Assembly (NCBI GenBank): GCA_021828005.1
Contig: JAKATJ010000001.1
Location: forward strand, 8,211-51,002
Length of the DNA stretch: 42,792 bases
DNA from: Actinomycetes bacterium
GTDB taxonomy: Bacteria; Actinomycetota; Acidimicrobiia; Acidimicrobiales; RAAP-2
Reading direction: 5' to 3'
Within the stretch, counting starts at the first letter, position 1, and every line of letters begins with the position of its first letter. The notes beneath the pieces are model-generated. The model was not told the DNA's origin and did no database searches. It worked only from the letters and a program-made list of their open reading frames with translations. Position numbers and translations under genes: made by a program. Below, in pieces: positions 37,787 through 42,792 of this stretch.

Positions 37787-39496
37787 TTACGGAGACAGCC
37801 GCTCGACCCGCCATCCGTCCCCGTCGCGCCGGTACCTGAGCCGGTCGTGCAGCCGGTTCGCCCCCTCTTCCCAGAACTCGATCGTGGAGGGGAGCAACCG
37901 GTAACCGCCCCAACGGTCCGGGCGCGCAGGTTCGGTGCCGCCGAGCGCGGCGACCGCCGCTTCGAGGTCCCGCCTGGACCCGACGATGGCGCTCTGTCGA
38001 GAGGCGACCGCGCTCCTCCTCGACGCCGGGGGCCGAGTCTCCCAGTACCGGTCCGACTCCTCGGCGGTGGTCCTCGCGACCGTGCCCCCGATCCGTACCT
38101 GCCGGTGAACCGGGAGGTGCCAATGGAAGACCGCCGCTGCCCGCGGATTGCTCTCCAGGTCCTTCGCCTTGTCGCTCCCGTAGTCGGTGTAGAAGACGAC
38201 GCCTTCGTCGCGCCCTCGCATGAGCACGTAACGTGCCGAGGGCTCGCCGTCGCGGCTCGCCGTCGCGATGCACATGGCCTCGGGCATCGGCTCACCACCG
38301 GCGCGTGCCGCTCCGAGCCACTCGTCCAGCTGGTGCATCGGGTCTCGGTCGAGGTCTTCTGCGTCCATCGCGCCAGTATCCACCACACCTCGAGGTCGAA
38401 GGGGGAACGGGGACCGCCGGACTCGAGGCGCGGCGGCGTCGGAGCGAGCGGTCCCGAGGTCCGCGTACGCGGCCGCGAAGCGGCGGATCGTCGCCATGCA
38501 GACATCGGCTCGTTGGAACGTGCCGAACGACAGCGTGTGCAGCCACGTCGCGAGGCCGAATGCCGGCGTTCCCCGATATCGGCTCCACGCCGCGTCGAGC
38601 GACGGGGCGCGGACGCCGGCACGAGCCAGCGCGTCGAGGTACGAAGCGAGCAGCTCGCGCTCGTGGCGCCGCCGGTCCTCGACGTCGAGCGAGCCTGCGA
38701 GGAAGTAGCCGACGTCGTGCGACCATTGGCCGAGCCGCGCGAGCTGCCAGTCGAAGAAGCCGGTCCGACCCTCCGCCGTCGTGTAGACGTTTCCGGGATG
38801 AGGGTCGCCGTGGAGCACGGTCCGCGGGCCAGACGCCGCGTCCGCCGCGCTCTGCCGGAACTGGTCGCCGAGCGCGCGAGCCCCGATATCCTTTTGAAGG
38901 CGAAGGGGCCCTCCCTCGGCCTCCGCTGCGAGGCGCAGCCCCCGCGCCAGGCTGGCGACCGAGACCAGTCCCCACACAGGTCCGAGGCGCCATGCGCGGA
39001 GGTGTCCCAGCGATGCGGGGACCGGACGCCCCCAGTACGTCGCGTGCAGCGCGGCGAGACCCTGCAAGCCCGAGCGGACCTGCTCCACGCTGAGCGGGAT
39101 CCGTGCGTCCTGGGGCCGGCCGCCCGCGGCCACCACGTCCTCGCTGACGACGACCGACGCCGCGCGCCGCCATTCCACCCCGCCGCCGTAGAAGACAGGG
39201 TGCACGAGCGGAAAGCTCACGCCCGCGTCCGCGAGCTTCGCCTCGGTCGCGAGCGCGCCCAGCGCGAGGAGCGCCATGCGGTGCGAAGGCCTTCCGGGAC
39301 CTTTCACGAACACCGAGGACGGACCCTCCCCCCCGGCGAGCAACAGGGCGACGCGTGCCCTCGTGTTCGTGCCCTGCTCCACCGCACCGACCTGCACGTC
39401 GCGCACGACGACGCCGGGATGCCGCCGGCTGAGCGCCGCGCTCATCCAGGCAGGGCTGAGATCGGACCAGTTCCTCGGCACCGGGAGCACCCGCAC
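37787..39496 (-). CDS. In-frame fusion: APH-like kinase (N-terminal) + pyridoxamine 5'-phosphate oxidase PdxH (C-terminal)
   Basis: VLHGDPHPGNVYTTAEGRTGFFDWQLARLGQWSHDVGYFLAG, then MPEAMCIATASRDGEPSARYVLMRGRDEGVVFYTDYGSDKAKDLESNPRAAAVFHW; no stop between domains. An internal ATG at 38368 could start a stand-alone PdxH. Confidence 0.8.
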   Translation of the reverse strand: MRVLPVPRNWSDLSPAWMSAALSRRHPGVVVRDVQVGAVEQGTNTRARVALLLAGGEGPSSVFVKGPGRPSHRMALLALGALATEAKLADAGVSFPLVHPVFYGGGVEWRRAASVVVSEDVVAAGGRPQDARIPLSVEQVRSGLQGLAALHATYWGRPVPASLGHLRAWRLGPVWGLVSVASLARGLRLAAEAEGGPLRLQKDIGARALGDQFRQSAADAASGPRTVLHGDPHPGNVYTTAEGRTGFFDWQLARLGQWSHDVGYFLAGSLDVEDRRRHERELLASYLDALARAGVRAPSLDAAWSRYRGTPAFGLATWLHTLSFGTFQRADVCMATIRRFAAAYADLGTARSDAAAPRVRRSPFPLRPRGVVDTGAMDAEDLDRDPMHQLDEWLGAARAGGEPMPEAMCIATASRDGEPSARYVLMRGRDEGVVFYTDYGSDKAKDLESNPRAAAVFHWHLPVHRQVRIGGTVARTTAEESDRYWETRPPASRRSAVASRQSAIVGSRRDLEAAVAALGGTEPARPDRWGGYRLLPSTIEFWEEGANRLHDRLRYRRDGDGWRVERLSP

Positions 39497-39556
39497 ATCC
39501 TCGCTCCCTCGCAGGTGGCCGGCAGCGCCTCCAAGGCGCTCTCCTCGCTGCCCCCC

Positions 39557-41569
39557 CTACTCGGCCGTGTGCTCGTCGACGGCGAGCCGGACGGCCGCCG
39601 ACGCAGACGCCGGAGCCGGAGACACGCCGGACTGGCCTGCGCGCCGCATCTTCACGGGCTCCAAGCCCGGCTCCCCCTCTGGGGCCGACACCGGTTGGGG
39701 AAGGCCGGCGATCCGGTAGACCTCGGCGCCGTCCAGCGTCTCGTTCGCCATCAGGAGCTCCGCCAGCTGCTCGAGCTGCTCTCGGTGCTCGGTGAGCAGA
39801 CCGACCGCGCGCCGCTCGGCCTGCGCAAGGAGCGCAGCCACCTGCACGTCGATCTTGGCCTGGGTCTCCTCGGCGTACGGGCGGCTCGACAGCGCGGGGC
39901 CGCCGGCGCCGAGGAACGCGGAGCCTCCCTCCGGGTAGCCGACCGGCCCCAGCTCCTTGGAGAGCCCGAACTCGCGTACCATCTTGACGGCGAGCTCGGT
40001 CGCCGACGCGAGGTCGTTGGCCGCACCCGTCGACCCCTGGCCGAGCTCCACCAGCTCGGCGGCTCGACCGCCCAGGCGGACGGCGAGCATGTCGTTGAGG
40101 TAGTCCTCGCCGTAGAGATGACGCTCGACGAACGGCAGCTGCTCGGTCACCCCGAGCGCCTGGCCTGCCGGGAGGATCGTGATCTTGGCGACGGGATCGG
40201 CCTTCGGGCTGTAGGCGGCGACGAGCGCGTGGCCGGCCTCGTGCACCGCGACCGAGTGCTTCTCGTCCGGGAGGAGCACGTTCGAGCCCTCCCTGCGACC
40301 GAGGATCAGCCGGTCACGCGCTTCGTCGAAGTCGGACGATTCCAAGACGCTGCGGTTGTGCCTGACAGCGACGATCGCCGCCTCGTTCATCAGGTTGGCG
40401 AGGTCCGCCCCCGAGAACCCAGGCGTTCCGCGCGCGACCACGTCGAGGTCGACGCTCGGACCCAGACGCTTGTCACGGGCATGCACCTGGAGGATCGCCA
40501 CTCGCTCGGTCAACGTCGGCAGCGGGATGGTGACCTGACGGTCGAACCGGCCCGGGCGAAGGAGCGCCGGATCGAGGATCTCGGGCCGGTTGGTCGCGGC
40601 GAGGACGACGATCCCTTCGGACGGGTCGAAGCCGTCCATCTCGGCCAGCAGCTGGTTCAACGTCTGCTCCCGCTCGTCGTTGGAGACGATCGCTCCCGCA
40701 CCGCTCCGTCGCTGCCCGATCGCGTCGACCTCGTCGACGAAGATGATCGCCGGCGCGCGCTTGCGAGCCTCTGCGAACAGGTCGCGCACCCGCGCGGCGC
40801 CAACGCCGACGAACATCTCGACGAAGCTTGACCCGGTCACCGAGAAGAACGGCACGGACGCCTCCCCCGCGACGGCCCGCGCGAGCAGCGTCTTGCCGGT
40901 GCCCGGCGGACCGACCATGAGGACCCCTCGGGGCGCGACCGCGCCGGCCAGCCGGTAGCGCTCGGGGCTCCTCAGGAATTCCACGACCTCCGCGATCTCC
41001 CGCTTGGCGCCCTCGTAACCCGCGACGTCCGCGAACGTCGTCGAGGGGCGGTCCGCGTCGAAGAGCTTCGCCCTGGACCTCCCGACCCCCGTCACCCCCT
41101 GCAGCCCGCCGACCCCTCCCCGGCGCGACAGCCGCATCCACAGCCAGCCGATGACGAGGAACGGCAGGAGGAGGATGAGCCAGGTGAGCACCTCCTCGCC
41201 GAACGAGGTCGTGGAGGCTGTCGCCGTGATCTGGACGCCTTCCTTCTCGAGCTGGGCGAGGAGCGAGGGTCCCGCGAGCGAGAGCGGGATCACGGTGGTG
41301 TAGTGCTTGCCGCTCTTCAACGCCCCCGATGCGGATCCGCTCGACGAGATGGTGATCGTCTTCACCTGCTTGGCCGTCACGTCCTTCACGAAGTTGCTGT
41401 ACGTCAGCGTCACCGTCGGTGTCGCGCGAGTGGAGGGGAGCACGAAGAAGAGGCCGATGAACAGGACAAGGGCAATGAGCCACAGCCAGTGACGCCACGC
41501 TGGCGGGGGTGGCGGCGCGGTCGGTATCGGCTTGTCGCCCTTGGGCGGCGGATTCGCCTGCCTGGTCAT
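39557..41569 (-). CDS. ftsH: ATP-dependent zinc metalloprotease FtsH
   Basis: [59 protein letters not shown]; canonical N-terminal TM and C-terminal coil. Confidence 0.95.
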   Translation of the reverse strand: MTRQANPPPKGDKPIPTAPPPPPAWRHWLWLIALVLFIGLFFVLPSTRATPTVTLTYSNFVKDVTAKQVKTITISSSGSASGALKSGKHYTTVIPLSLAGPSLLAQLEKEGVQITATASTTSFGEEVLTWLILLLPFLVIGWLWMRLSRRGGVGGLQGVTGVGRSRAKLFDADRPSTTFADVAGYEGAKREIAEVVEFLRSPERYRLAGAVAPRGVLMVGPPGTGKTLLARAVAGEASVPFFSVTGSSFVEMFVGVGAARVRDLFAEARKRAPAIIFVDEVDAIGQRRSGAGAIVSNDEREQTLNQLLAEMDGFDPSEGIVVLAATNRPEILDPALLRPGRFDRQVTIPLPTLTERVAILQVHARDKRLGPSVDLDVVARGTPGFSGADLANLMNEAAIVAVRHNRSVLESSDFDEARDRLILGRREGSNVLLPDEKHSVAVHEAGHALVAAYSPKADPVAKITILPAGQALGVTEQLPFVERHLYGEDYLNDMLAVRLGGRAAELVELGQGSTGAANDLASATELAVKMVREFGLSKELGPVGYPEGGSAFLGAGGPALSSRPYAEETQAKIDVQVAALLAQAERRAVGLLTEHREQLEQLAELLMANETLDGAEVYRIAGLPQPVSAPEGEPGLEPVKMRRAGQSGVSPAPASASAAVRLAVDEHTAE

Positions 41570-41748
41570 CGCGCGCTCCTCCTCGCGCACCGGAGCTCCC
41601 GCCCGGCCCGCGTCACCGACTTTACGACGCCGCTGCTGCCCACCGATCTCCGTGCCAGCACGACGGGCGCCCTGCCGCCAGCGGGCGCGGATGCACTGGC
41701 GGTCGTGCCCTCACTGCCAGCAGAAGAAGGTGCCGCTGCTCCGTCGGC

Positions 41749-42792
41749 TCAAGAGCTGGTCCCCGGGATGAGGGAGGGACCGCTCCCTTCCACCACCCGG
41801 AGCCGCACCGTGGCAGCGAGCGCCTCGAGCTCCTTCACCAGGCCCTCGGAGGGATCTGCCGAGATGTCGGTGACCATGTAACCGACGTCGCCCAGGGTGC
41901 CCAGCCACTCCCCCTCCACGTTCAGTCCGTCGTCGGCGATCAGCGAGTTCACGTCGGCCAGGACGCCTGGGACGTTGCGGTGGACGTAGAGCAGCCGGTA
42001 CCCGGGCGGCTCGTGCACGTCCACGCGCGGGAGGTTCACGCTGAGCGACGTGGCCCCCTGCCCCACGAAGCGGACGAGCTTGCCGGCCACGAAGTTGCCG
42101 ATGTCCTGCTGCGCCTCTTCCGTGGACCCGCCCACGTGCGGGGTGAGGATCACGTTCGGCAGCCCCTGCAGCTCGGAGACGAACCTCTCAGCGCTGCTGG
42201 CCGGCTCGTGGGGGAAGACGTCGATCGCCGCGCCTGCCAGGTGCCCCGAGACGAGGTGGGCGCGCAGTGCTGCGTGGTCGACGACGAACCCCCGGCTCAG
42301 GTTCAGGAACAGGCTCCGGGGTCGCATCCGGGACAGCTCGTGCTCGCCGAACATCTGGCGGTTGGTCGGTCTTCCGTCCACGTGCAGGGTCACGATGTCC
42401 ACCGACTCGAGCAGCTCCTCGAGGGTCCCGCAAGACCGGGCGTTGCCGAGGGCGAGCTTGTCTGCCGTGTCGTAGAACCAGACCCCCATCCCCAGCGTCT
42501 CCGCCAGCACCGAGAGCTGGCTCCCGATGTTGCCGTAGCCGACGATGCCGAGCCGGCGCCCTCGGATCTCGTGGCTGCCGGCAGCCGACTTGTCCCACAC
42601 GCCTGCGTGCATGGCGCTGCTCTTGTCGGTCAGCCGTCGGGTGAGGGCGATCATCTCGGCGATGGCCAGCTCCACGACGCTGCGCGTGTTGGAGAACGGC
42701 GCGTTGAAGACCGCGATGCCGCGGCGAGCCGCCGATGCGAGGTCGACCTGGTTGGTGCCGATGCAGAACGCCCCCACCGCCAAGAGGCGGGG
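41749..42792 (-). CDS. serA: D-3-phosphoglycerate dehydrogenase (ACT-domain type), 5' end truncated by the window edge
   Basis: AVGAFCIGTNQVDLASAARRGIAVFNAPFSNTRSVVELAIAEMI, GRRLGIVGYGNIGSQLSVLAETLGM, ACT region YRLLYVHRNVPGVLADVNSLIADDGLNVEGEWL. Confidence 0.93.
   Translation of the reverse strand, partial: PRLLAVGAFCIGTNQVDLASAARRGIAVFNAPFSNTRSVVELAIAEMIALTRRLTDKSSAMHAGVWDKSAAGSHEIRGRRLGIVGYGNIGSQLSVLAETLGMGVWFYDTADKLALGNARSCGTLEELLESVDIVTLHVDGRPTNRQMFGEHELSRMRPRSLFLNLSRGFVVDHAALRAHLVSGHLAGAAIDVFPHEPASSAERFVSELQGLPNVILTPHVGGSTEEAQQDIGNFVAGKLVRFVGQGATSLSVNLPRVDVHEPPGYRLLYVHRNVPGVLADVNSLIADDGLNVEGEWLGTLGDVGYMVTDISADPSEGLVKELEALAATVRLRVVEGSGPSLIPGTSS

Noticed and set aside
37847-40831. 994-aa plus-strand ORF
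   Set aside because: It lies antisense to the clear kinase-PdxH and FtsH genes; Arg/Pro/Gly/His-rich translation typical of spurious GC-rich shadow ORFs.
41532-41771. 79-aa plus-strand ORF with CPHCQQKK zinc-ribbon-like motif
   Set aside because: Overlaps the FtsH 5' end and SerA 3' end on the opposite strand; single CxxC only.

Overview
This is a 42.8-kb, very GC-rich, chromosome-like window, probably from an actinobacterium (Acidimicrobiia-like is only a guess). It is densely coding on both strands. I see no credible rRNA, tRNA, CRISPR array or complete mobile element. Recognisable content includes a LplA-like ligase, HNH endonuclease, ROK kinase, DUF3040, MsrA, EgtB-EgtD (ergothioneine), DUF2630, Lon, a group-2 sigma70 factor, two FtsH-type proteases, an Rv2004c-like APH/ATPase protein, a DevR/DevS-like two-component system, an AcuC-like deacetylase, Hsp20, DinB, a rhodanese-MBL fusion, a GH3 lipoprotein, a Liv-type ABC operon with fused LivH-LivM, MarR plus an MFS transporter, SixA, an SDR, EamA, a macro-domain protein, an APH-like kinase fused in frame to PdxH, and SerA (cut by the window edge). 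The main discovery candidate is a DevR (DosR)-type regulon. I found four intergenic sequences matching GGGAC-N4-GGCCC exactly (one on the minus strand), plus several near matches. They lie upstream of uncharacterised membrane, lipoprotein and small-ORF genes and an MFS gene, and they cluster around the devR/devS-like genes. Other leads are the kinase-PdxH fusion, a 78-aa ORF that looks like an internally deleted GNAT acetyltransferase coupled to the deacetylase, an SDR with YxxxR in place of YxxxK, and several intergenic tandem or inverted repeats. All calls come from reading the sequence and the ORF track. No database search was run.
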